Assembly (NCBI GenBank): GCA_964057225.1
Contig: OZ059899.1
Coordinates: 1,612,001-1,676,000, forward strand
Length of the DNA stretch: 64,000 nucleotides
Direction: 5' to 3'
DNA from: Auanema rhodensis
Lineage: Eukaryota; Nematoda; Chromadorea; Rhabditida; Rhabditidae
Every line of letters starts with the position of its first letter. Positions within the stretch are counted from its first letter, which is position 1. This document shows, one piece after another, positions 51,932-63,865 of this stretch. A program made the position numbers and the translations under genes. The notes beneath the pieces were generated by a model. It did no database searches, was not told the origin of the DNA, and was given only the letters and a program-made list of their open reading frames with translations.

Positions 51932-54739
51932 ATATAAGTGTGAACTTATATCAATTGATATCTCGGTGCATTTTTAAGCTAGCGCAAATCTGATAACACA
52001 GATCGACGCAGCTTAAAAATCCGCATCGAATGCACTATACTACATTGAGAAACGCTTAATACAAAAATTAGTTATGATCGTTTGAAAAATGATGCATTAG
52101 TGTATGTTGAGTTTCCATGTACACTCAACATTGCTACCAAAAACATTTTGACAAAAATTTTTTTGAAAAATTTCAGAATAATTTAGCAAAAAGTAGATGT
52201 TTTTAGATTCCATTTTTCAAGGCAAAGACGATGGACAATGTTATTCAACGAAAAAAATAATTCTTCAGGGTGAAAATCGAGGATATAAGTGTGAACTTAT
52301 ATCAGTTGATATCTCGGTGCATTTTTAAGCTAGCGCAAATCTGATAACACAGATCGACGCAGCTTAAAAATCCGCATCGAATGCACTATACTACATTGAG
52401 AAAAACTTAATACAAAAATTAGTTATGATCGTTTGAAAAATGATGCATTAGTGTATGTTGAGTTTCCAAGTACACTCAACATTGCTTCCAAAAACATTTT
52501 GACAAAAATTTTTTCGAAAAATTTCGAAATAATTTAGCAAAAAGTAGATGTTTTTAGATTCCATTTTTCAAGGCAAAGACGATGGACAATGTTATTCAAC
52601 GAAAAAAATAATTCTTCAGGGTGAAAATCGAGGATATAAGTGTGAACTTATATCAGTTGATATCTCGGTGCATTTTTAAGCTAGCGCAAATCTGATAACA
52701 CAGATCGACGAAACTTAAAAATCCGCATCGAATGCACTATACTACATTGAGAAACGCTTAATACAAAAATTAGTTATGATCGTTTGAAAAATGATGCATT
52801 AGTGTATGTTGAGTTTCCATGTACACTCAACATTGCTTCCAAAAACATTTTGACAAAAATTTTTTCGAAAAATTTCAAAATAATTTAGCAAAAAGTAGAT
52901 GTTTTTAGATTCCATTTTTCAAGGCAAAGACGATGGACAATGTTATTCAACGAAAAAAATAATTCTTCAGAGTGAAAATCGAGGATATAAGTGTGAACTT
53001 ATATCAGTTGATATCTCGGTGCATTTTTAAGTTAGCGCAAATCTGATAACACAGATCGACGCAGCTTAAAAATCCGCATCGAATGCACTATACTACATTG
53101 AGAAACGCTTAATACAAAAATTAGTTATGATCGTTTGAAAAATGATGCATTAGTGTATGTTGAGTTTCCATGTACACTCAACATTGCTTCCAAAAACATT
53201 TTGACAAAAATTTTTTTGAAAAATTTCAGAATAATTTAGCAAAAAGTAGATGTTTTTAGATTCCATTTTTCAAGGCAAAGACGATAGACAATGTTATTCA
53301 ACAAGAAAATTAATTCTTCAGGGTGAAAATCGAGGATATAAGTGTGAACTTATATCAGTTGATATCTCGGTGCATTTTTAAGCTAGCGCAAATCTGATAA
53401 CACTGATCGACGCAGCTTGAAAATCCGCATCGAATGCACTATACTACATTGAGAAAGGCTTAATACAAAAATTAGTTATGATCGTTTGAAAAATGATGCA
53501 TTAGTGTATGTTGAGTTTCCATGTACACTCAACATTGCTTCCAAAAACATTTTGACAAAAATTTTTTCCAAAAATTTCAAAATAATTTAGCAAAAAGAAG
53601 ATGTTTTTAGATTCCATTTTACAAGGCAAAGACGATGGACAATGTTATTCAACGAAAAAAATAATTCTTCAGGGTGAAAATCGAGGATATAAGTGTGAAC
53701 TTATATCAATTGATATCTCGGTGCATTTTTAAGCTAGCGCAAATCTGATAACACAGATCGACGCAGCTTAAAAATCCGCATCGAATGCACTATACTACAT
53801 TGAGAAACGCTTAATACAAAAATTAGTTATGATCGTTTGAAAAATGATGCATTAGTGTATGTTGAGTTTCCATGTACACTCAACATTGCTTCCAAAAACA
53901 TTTTGACAAAAATTTTTTTGAAAAATTTCAAAATAATTTAGCAAAAAGTAGATGTTTTTAGATTCCATTTTTCAAGGCAAAGACGATAGACAATGTTATT
54001 CAACAAGAAAATTAATTCTTCAGGGTGAAAATCGAGGATATAAGTGTGAACTTATATCAGTTGATATCTCGGTGCATTTTTAAGCTAGCGCAAATCTGAT
54101 AACACAGATCGACGCAGCTTGAAAATCCGCATCGAATGCACTATACTACATTGAGAAAGGCTTAATACAAAAATTAGTTATGATCGTTTGAAAAATGATG
54201 CATTAGTGTATGTTGAGTTTCCATGTACACTCAACATTGCTTCCAAAAACATTTTGACAAAAATTTTTTCCAAAAATTTCAAAATAATTTAGCAAAAAGT
54301 AGATGTTTTTAGATTCCATTTTACAAGGCAAAGACGATGGACAATGTTATTCAACGAAAAAAATAATTCTTCAGGGTGAAAATCGAGGATATAAGTGTGA
54401 ACTTATATCAATTGATATCTCGGTGCATTTTTAAGCTAGCGCAAATCTGATAACACAGATCGACGCAGCTTGAAAATCCGCATCGAATGCACTATACTAC
54501 ATTGAGAAACGCTTAATACAAAAATTAGTTATGATCGTTTGAAAAATGATGCATTAGTGTATGTTGAGTTTCCATGTACACTCAACATTGCTTCCAAAAA
54601 CATTTTGACAAAAATTTTTTCCAAAAATTTCAAAATAATTTAGCAAAAAGTAGATGTTTTTAGATTCCATTTTACAAGGCAAAGACGATGGACAATGTTA
54701 TTCAACGAAAAAAATAATTCTTCAGGGTGAAAATCGAGG
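51230..54739 (+). repeat. Ten-monomer HOR, copy 1 (monomers 147-156)
   Basis: Private markers are ctacc at 52136, ccaagtac near 52470, gacgaaac near 52711, aagttagcg near 53031, cactgatcg at 53401 and aaaagaagatg near 53597. Each has a partner 3510 bp downstream. No other block of the window carries the whole set. Confidence 0.88.
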
Positions 54740-57700
54740 ATATAAGTGTGAACTTATATCAATTGATATCTCGGTGCATTTTTAAGCTAGCGCAAATCTG
54801 ATAACACAGATCGACGCAGCTTAAAAATCCGCATCGAATGCACTATACTACATTGAGAAACGCTTAATACAAAAATTAGTTATGATCGTTTGAAAAATGA
54901 TGCATTAGTGTATGTTGAGTTTCCATGTACACTCAACATTGCTTCCAAAAACATTTTGACAAAAATTTTTTTGAAAAATTTCAGAATAATTTAGCAAAAA
55001 GTAGATGTTTTTAGATTCCATTTTTCAAGGCAAAGACGATAGACAATGTTATTCAACAAGAAAATTAATTCTTCAGGGTGAAAATCGAGGATATAAGTGT
55101 GAACTTATATCAGTTGATATCTCGGTGCATTTTTAAGCTAGCGCAAATCTGATAACACAGATCGACGCAGCTTGAAAATCCGCATCGAATGCACTATACT
55201 ACATTGAGAAAGGCTTAATACAAAAATTAGTTATGATCGTTTGAAAAATGATGCATTAGTGTATGTTGAGTTTCCATGTACACTCAACATTGCTTCCAAA
55301 AACATTTTGACAAAAATTTTTTCCAAAAATTTCAAAATAATTTAGCAAAAAGTAGATGTTTTTAGATTCCATTTTACAAGGCAAAGACGATGGACAATGT
55401 TATTCAACGAAAAAAATAATTCTTCAGGGTGAAAATCGAGGATATAAGTGTGAACTTATATCAATTGATATCTCGGTGCATTTTTAAGCTAGCGCAAATC
55501 TGATAACACAGATCGACGCAGCTTAAAAATCCGCATCGAATGCACTATACTACATTGAGAAACGCTTAATACAAAAATTAGTTATGATCGTTTGAAAAAT
55601 GATGCATTAGTGTATGTTGAGTTTCCATGTACACTCAACATTGCTACCAAAAACATTTTGACAAAAATTTTTTTGAAAAATTTCAGAATAATTTAGCAAA
55701 AAGTAGATGTTTTTAGATTCCATTTTTCAAGGCAAAGACGATGGACAATGTTATTCAACGAAAAAAATAATTCTTCAGGGTGAAAATCGAGGATATAAGT
55801 GTGAACTTATATCAGTTGATATCTCGGTGCATTTTTAAGCTAGCGCAAATCTGATAACACAGATCGACGCAGCTTAAAAATCCGCATCGAATGCACTATA
55901 CTACATTGAGAAAAACTTAATACAAAAATTAGTTATGATCGTTTGAAAAATGATGCATTAGTGTATGTTGAGTTTCCAAGTACACTCAACATTGCTTCCA
56001 AAAACATTTTGACAAAAATTTTTTCGAAAAATTTCGAAATAATTTAGCAAAAAGTAGATGTTTTTAGATTCCATTTTTCAAGGCAAAGACGATGGACAAT
56101 GTTATTCAACGAAAAAAATAATTCTTCAGGGTGAAAATCGAGGATATAAGTGTGAACTTATATCAGTTGATATCTCGGTGCATTTTTAAGCTAGCGCAAA
56201 TCTGATAACACAGATCGACGAAACTTAAAAATCCGCATCGAATGCACTATACTACATTGAGAAACGCTTAATACAAAAATTAGTTATGATCGTTTGAAAA
56301 ATGATGCATTAGTGTATGTTGAGTTTCCATGTACACTCAACATTGCTTCCAAAAACATTTTGACAAAAATTTTTTCGAAAAATTTCAAAATAATTTAGCA
56401 AAAAGTAGATGTTTTTAGATTCCATTTTTCAAGGCAAAGACGATGGACAATGTTATTCAACGAAAAAAATAATTCTTCAGAGTGAAAATCGAGGATATAA
56501 GTGTGAACTTATATCAGTTGATATCTCGGTGCATTTTTAAGTTAGCGCAAATCTGATAACACAGATCGACGCAGCTTAAAAATCCGCATCGAATGCACTA
56601 TACTACATTGAGAAACGCTTAATACAAAAATTAGTTATGATCGTTTGAAAAATGATGCATTAGTGTATGTTGAGTTTCCATGTACACTCAACATTGCTTC
56701 CAAAAACATTTTGACAAAAATTTTTTTGAAAAATTTCAGAATAATTTAGCAAAAAGTAGATGTTTTTAGATTCCATTTTTCAAGGCAAAGACGATAGACA
56801 ATGTTATTCAACAAGAAAATTAATTCTTCAGGGTGAAAATCGAGGATATAAGTGTGAACTTATATCAGTTGATATCTCGGTGCATTTTTAAGCTAGCGCA
56901 AATCTGATAACACTGATCGACGCAGCTTGAAAATCCGCATCGAATGCACTATACTACATTGAGAAAGGCTTAATACAAAAATTAGTTATGATCGTTTGAA
57001 AAATGATGCATTAGTGTATGTTGAGTTTCCATGTACACTCAACATTGCTTCCAAAAACATTTTGACAAAAATTTTTTCCAAAAATTTCAAAATAATTTAG
57101 CAAAAAGAAGATGTTTTTAGATTCCATTTTACAAGGCAAAGACGATGGACAATGTTATTCAACGAAAAAAATAATTCTTCAGGGTGAAAATCGAGGATAT
57201 AAGTGTGAACTTATATCAATTGATATCTCGGTGCATTTTTAAGCTAGCGCAAATCTGATAACACAGATCGACGCAGCTTAAAAATCCGCATCGAATGCAC
57301 TATACTACATTGAGAAACGCTTAATACAAAAATTAGTTATGATCGTTTGAAAAATGATGCATTAGTGTATGTTGAGTTTCCATGTACACTCAACATTGCT
57401 TCCAAAAACATTTTGACAAAAATTTTTTTGAAAAATTTCAAAATAATTTAGCAAAAAGTAGATGTTTTTAGATTCCATTTTTCAAGGCAAAGACGATAGA
57501 CAATGTTATTCAACAAGAAAATTAATTCTTCAGGGTGAAAATCGAGGATATAAGTGTGAACTTATATCAGTTGATATCTCGGTGCATTTTTAAGCTAGCG
57601 CAAATCTGATAACACAGATCGACGCAGCTTGAAAATCCGCATCGAATGCACTATACTACATTGAGAAAGGCTTAATACAAAAATTAGTTATGATCGTTTG

Positions 57701-58249
57701 AAAAATGATGCATTAGTGTATGTTGAGTTTCCATGTACACTCAACATTGCTTCCAAAAACATTTTGACAAAAATTTTTTCCAAAAATTTCAAAATAATTT
57801 AGCAAAAAGTAGATGTTTTTAGATTCCATTTTACAAGGCAAAGACGATGGACAATGTTATTCAACGAAAAAAATAATTCTTCAGGGTGAAAATCGAGGAT
57901 ATAAGTGTGAACTTATATCAATTGATATCTCGGTGCATTTTTAAGCTAGCGCAAATCTGATAACACAGATCGACGCAGCTTGAAAATCCGCATCGAATGC
58001 ACTATACTACATTGAGAAACGCTTAATACAAAAATTAGTTATGATCGTTTGAAAAATGATGCATTAGTGTATGTTGAGTTTCCATGTACACTCAACATTG
58101 CTACCAAAAACATTTTGACAAAAATTTTTTCCAAAAATTTCAAAATAATTTAGCAAAAAGTAGATGTTTTTAGATTCCATTTTTCAAGGCAAAGACGATG
58201 GACAATGTTATTCAACGAAAAAAATAATTCTTCAGGGTGAAAATCGAGG
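54740..58249 (+). repeat. Ten-monomer HOR, copy 2 (monomers 157-166)
   Basis: This is a directly adjacent repeat of 51230-54739. It has ctacc at 55646, ccaagtac near 55980, gacgaaac near 56221, aagttagcg near 56541, cactgatcg at 56911 and aaaagaagatg near 57107. The only break I saw is in the last monomer: 166 has ctacc at 58103 and ttcaagg where 156 has cttcc and ttacaagg. Confidence 0.88.
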
Positions 58250-58951
58250 ATATAAGTGTGAACTTATATCAGTTGATATCTCGGTGCATTTTTAAGCTAG
58301 CGCAAATCTGATAACACAGATCGACGCAGCTTAAAAATCCGCATCGAATGCACTATACTACATTGAGAAAAACTTAATACAAAAATTAGTTATGATCGTT
58401 TGAAAAATGATGCATTAGTGTATGTTGAGTTTCCATGTACACTCAACATTGCTTCCAAAAACATTTTGACAAAAATTTTTTCGAAAAATTTCGAAATAAT
58501 TTAGCAAAAAGTAGATGTTTTTAGATTCCATTTTTCAAGGCAAAGACGATGGACAATGTTATTCAACGAAAAAAATAATTCTTCAGGGTGAAAATCGAGG
58601 ATATAAGTGTGAACTTATATCAGTTGATATCTCGGTGCATTTTTAAGCTAGCGCAAATCTGATAACACAGATCGACGAAACTTAAAAATCCGCATCGAAT
58701 GCACTATACTACATTGAGAAACGCTTGATACAAAAATTAGTTATGATCGTTTGAAAAATGATGCATTAGTGTATGTTGAGTTTCCATGTACACTCAACAT
58801 TGCTTCCAAAAACATTTTGACAAAAATTTTTTCGAAAAATTTCAAAATAATTTAGCAAAAAGTAGATGTTTTTAAATTCTTTTTTTCAAGGCAAAGACGA
58901 TGAACAATGTTATTCAACGAAAAAATCAATTCTTCAGGGTGAAAATCGAGG
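58250..58951 (+). repeat. Monomers 167-168, transition after the ten-monomer block
   Basis: Monomer 167 resembles 150 and 160 but has the common catgtac loop. Monomer 168 begins with gacgaaac (near 58678), like 151 and 161, then switches to cttgatac, tttaaattc, gatgaac and aaaatcaatt. It therefore looks like a junction between ten-monomer-type sequence on the left and the different monomer population on the right. Confidence 0.7.
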
Positions 58952-60355
58952 ATATAAGTGTGAACTTATATCAGTTGATATCTCGGTGCATTTTTAAGCT
59001 AGCGCAAATCTGATAACACAGATCGACGCAGCTTAAAAATCCGCATCAAATGCACTATACTACATTGAGAAACGCTTGATACAAAAATTAGTTATGATCG
59101 TTTGAAAAATGATGCATTAGTGTATGTTGAGTTTCCATGTACACTCAACATTGCTTCCAAAAACATTTTGACAAAAATTTTTTCGAAAAATTTCAAATAA
59201 ATTTAGCAAAAAGTAGATGTTTTTAGATTCCATTTCTCAAGGCAAAGACGATGGACAATGTTATTCAACGAAAAAATTAATTCTTCAGGGTGAAAATTGA
59301 GGATATAAGTGTGAACTTATATCAGTTGATATCTCGGTGCATTTTTAAGCTAGCGCAAATCTGATAACACAGATCGACGCAGCTTAAAAATCCGCATCGA
59401 ATGCACTATACTACATTGAGAAACGCTTAATACAAAAATTAGTTATGATCGTTTGAAAAATGATGCATTAGTGTATGTTGAGTTTCCATGTACACTCAAC
59501 ATTGCTTCCAAAAACATTTTGACAAAACTTTTTTTGAAAAATTTCAAAATAATTTAGCAAAAAGTAGATGTTTTTAGATTCCGTTTTTCAAGGCAAAGAC
59601 GATGGACAATGTTATTCAACGAAAAAAATAATTCTTCAGGGTGAAAATCGAGGATATAAGTGTGAACTTATATCAGTTGATATCTCGGTGCATTTTTAAG
59701 CTAACGCAAATCTGATAACACAGATCGACGCAGCTTAAAAATCCGCATCAAATGCACTATACTACATTGAGAAACGCTTGATACAAAAATTAGTTATGAT
59801 CGTTTGAAAAATGATGCATTAGTGTATGTTGAGTTTCCATGTACACTCAACATTGCTTCCAAAAACATTTTGACAAAAATTTTTTCGAAAAATTTCAAAT
59901 AAATTTAGCAAAAAGTAGATGTTTTTAGATTCCATTTCTCAAGGCAAAGACGATGGACAATGTTATTCAACGAAAAAATTAATTCTTCAGGGTGAAAATT
60001 GAGGATATAAGTGTGAACTTATATCAGTTGATATCTCGGTGCATTTTTAAGCTAGCGCAAATCTGATAACACAGATCGACGCAGCTTAAAAATCCGCATC
60101 GAATGCACTATACTACATTGAGAAACGCTTAATACAAAAATTAGTTATGATCGTTTGAAAAATGATGCATTAGTGTATGTTGAGTTTCCATGTACACTCA
60201 ACATTGCTTCCAAAAACATTTTGACAAAACTTTTTTTGAAAAATTTCAAAATAATTTAGCAAAAAGTAGATGTTTTTAGATTCCGTTTTTCAAGGCAAAG
60301 ACGATGGACAATGTTATTCAACGAAAAAATTAATTCTTCAGGGTGAAAATCGAGG
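58952..60355 (+). repeat. Two-monomer HOR in two copies (monomers 169-172)
   Basis: The 702-bp pair at 58952-59653 repeats at 59654-60355. The first member has gcatcaaatg, cttgatac, caaataaattt, catttctc and an aaaattgagg junction. The second has acaaaactttt and ccgttttt. The copies differ at gctagcgc versus gctaacgc (monomer 171) and at aaaaaaataatt versus aaaaaattaatt (monomers 170 and 172). Confidence 0.82.
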
Positions 60356-63300
60356 ATATAAGTGTGAACTTATATCAGTTGATATCTCGGTGCATTTTTA
60401 AGCTACCGCAAATCTGATAACACAGATCGACGCAGCTTAAAAATCCGCATCAAATGCACTATACTACATTGAGAAACGCTTGATACAAAAATTAGTTATG
60501 ATCGTTTGAAAAATGATGCATTAGTGTATGTTGAGTTTCCATGTACACTCAACATTGCTTCCAAAAACATTTTGACAAAAATTTTTTCCAAAAATTTCAA
60601 AATAATTTAGCAAAAAGTAGATGTTTTTAGATTCCATTTTACAAGGCAAAGACGATGGACAATGTTATTCAACGAAAAAAATAATTCTTCAGGGTGAAAA
60701 TCGAGGATATAAGTGTGAACTTATATCAATTGATATCTCGGTGCATTTTTAAGCTAGCGCAAATCTGATAACACAGATCGACGCAGCTTAAAAATCCGCA
60801 TCGAATGCACTATACTACATTGAGAAACGCTTAATACAAAAATTAGTTATGATCGTTTGAAAAATGATGCATTAGTGTATGTTGAGTTTCCATGTACACT
60901 CAACATTGCTTCCAAAAACATTTTGACAAAAATTTTTTTGAAAAATTTCAGAATAATTTAGCAAAAAGTAGATGTTTTTAGATTCCATTTTTCAAGGCAA
61001 AGACGATAAACAATGTTATTCAACAAGAAAATTAATTCTTCAGGGTGAAAATCGAGGATATAAGTGTGAACTTATATCAGTTGATATCTCGGTGCATTTT
61101 TAAGCTAGCGCAAATCTGATAACACTGATCGACGCAGCTTGAAAATCCGCATCGAATGCACTATACTACATTGAGAAAGGCTTAATACAAAAATTAGTTA
61201 TGATCGTTTGAAAAATGATGCATTAGTGTATGTTGAGTTTCCATGTACACTCAACATTGCTTCCAAAAACATTTTGACAAAAATTTTTTCCAAAAATTTC
61301 AAAATAATTTAGCAAAAAGAAGATGTTTTTAGATTCCATTTTACAAGGCAAAGACGATGGACAATGTTATTCAACGAAAAAAATAATTCTTCAGGGTGAA
61401 AATCGAGGATATAAGTGTGAACTTATATCAATTGATATCTCGGTGCATTTTTAAGCTAGCGCAAATCTGATAACACAGATCGACGCAGCTTAAAAATCCG
61501 CATCGAATGCACTATACTACATTGAGAAACGCTTAATACAAAAATTAGTTATGATCGTTTGAAAAATGATGCATTAGTGTATGTTGAGTTTCCATGTACA
61601 CTCAACATTGCTTCCAAAAACATTTTGACAAAAATTTTTTTGAAAAATTTCAGAATAATTTAGCAAAAAGTAGATGTTTTTAGATTCCATTTTTCAAGGC
61701 AAAGACGATAGACAATGTTATTCAACAAGAAAATTAATTCTTCAGGGTGAAAATCGAGGATATAAGTGTGAACTTATATCAGTTGATATCTCGGTGCATT
61801 TTTAAGCTAGCGCAAATCTGATAACACTGATCGACGCAGCTTGAAAATCCGCATCGAATGCACTATACTACATTGAGAAAGGCTTAATACAAAAATTAGT
61901 TATGATCGTTTGAAAAATGATGCATTAGTGTATGTTGAGTTTCCATGTACACTCAACATTGCTTCCAAAAACATTTTGACAAAAATTTTTTCCAAAAATT
62001 TCAAAATAATTTAGCAAAAAGAAGATGTTTTTAGATTCCATTTTACAAGGCAAAGACGATGGACAATGTTATTCAACGAAAAAAATAATTCTTCAGGGTG
62101 AAAATCGAGGATATAAGTGTGAACTTATATCAATTGATATCTCGGTGCATTTTTAAGCTAGCGCAAATCTGATAACACAGATCGACGCAGCTTAAAAATC
62201 CGCATCGAATGCACTATACTACATTGAGAAACGCTTAATACAAAAATTAGTTATGATCGTTTGAAAAATGATGCATTAGTGTATGTTGAGTTTCCATGTA
62301 CACTCAACATTGCTTCCAAAAACATTTTGACAAAAATTTTTTTGAAAAATTTCAAAATAATTTAGCAAAAAGTAGATGTTTTTAGATTCCATTTTTCAAG
62401 GCAAAGACGATAGACAATGTTATTCAACAAGAAAATTAATTCTTCAGGGTGAAAATCGAGGATATAAGTGTGAACTTATATCAGTTGATATCTCGGTGCA
62501 TTTTTAAGCTAGCGCAAATCTGATAACACAGATCGACGCAGCTTGAAAATCCGCATCGAATGCACTATACTACATTGAGAAAGGCTTAATACAAAAATTA
62601 GTTATGATCGTTTGAAAAATGATGCATTAGTGTATGTTGAGTTTCCATGTACACTCAACATTGCTACCAAAAACATTTTGACAAAAATTTTTTTGAAAAA
62701 TTTCAGAAAAATTTAGCAAAAAGTAGATGTTTTTAGATTCCATTTTTCAAGGCAAAGACGATGGACAATGTTATTCAACGAAAAAATTAATTCTTCAGGG
62801 TGAAAATTGAGGATATAAGTGTGAACTTATATCAGTTGATATCTCGGTGCATTTTTAAGCTACCGCAAATCTGATAACACAGATCGACGCAGCTTAAAAA
62901 TCCGCATCAAATGCACTATACTACATTGAGAAACGCTTGATACAAAAATTAGTTATGATCGTTTGAAAAATGATGCATTAGTGTATGTTGAGTTTCCATG
63001 TACACTCAACATTGCTTCCAAAAACATTTTGACAAAACTTTTTTTGAAAAATTTCAAAATAATTTAGCAAAAAGTAGATGTTTTTAGATTCCGTTTTTCA
63101 AGGCAAAGACGATGGACAATGTTATTCAACGAAAAAATTAATTCTTCAGGGTGAAAATCGAGGATATAAGTGTGAACTTATATCAGTTGATATCTCGGTG
63201 CATTTTTAAGCTACCGCAAATCTGATAACACAGATCGACGCAGCTTAAAAATCCGCATCAAATGCACTATACTACATTGAGAAACGCTTGATACAAAAAT

Positions 63301-63865
63301 TAGTTATGATCGTTTGAAAAATGATGCATTAGTGTATGTTGAGTTTCCATGTACACTCAACATTGCTTCCAAAAACATTTTGACAAAAATTTTTTCCAAA
63401 AATTTCAAAATAATTTAGCAAAAAGTAGATGTTTTTAGATTCCATTTTACAAGGCAAAGACGATGGACAATGTTATTCAACGAAAAAAATAATTCTTCAG
63501 GGTGAAAATCGAGGATATAAGTGTGAACTTATATCAATTGATATCTCGGTGCATTTTTAAGCTAGCGCAAATCTGATAACACAGATCGACGCAGCTTAAA
63601 AATCCGCATCGAATGCACTATACTACATTGAGAAACGCTTAATACAAAAATTAGTTATGATCGTTTGAAAAATGATGCATTAGTGTATGTTGAGTTTCCA
63701 TGTACACTCAACATTGCTTCCAAAAACATTTTGACAAAAATTTTTTTGAAAAATTTCAGAATAATTTAGCAAAAAGTAGATGTTTTTAGATTCCATTTTT
63801 CAAGGCAAAGACGATAGACAATGTTATTCAACAAGAAAATTAATTCTTCAGGGTGAAAATCGAGG
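60356..63865 (+). repeat. Monomers 173-182, mixed block with eight-monomer offset
   Basis: Monomer 173 (gctaccgc, gcatcaaatg, ttccaaa) matches monomer 181 at 63164, 2808 bp later. Monomers 174 and 175 are followed at the same offset by 182 and the truncated 183. Monomers 174-175 and 176-177 also form a 702-bp dimer (atcaattg with tttgaaa; cactgatcg with aagaagatg). Monomer 174 has a private gataaac. Monomer 179 has ctacc at 62666 with cagaaaaat. Confidence 0.78.
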
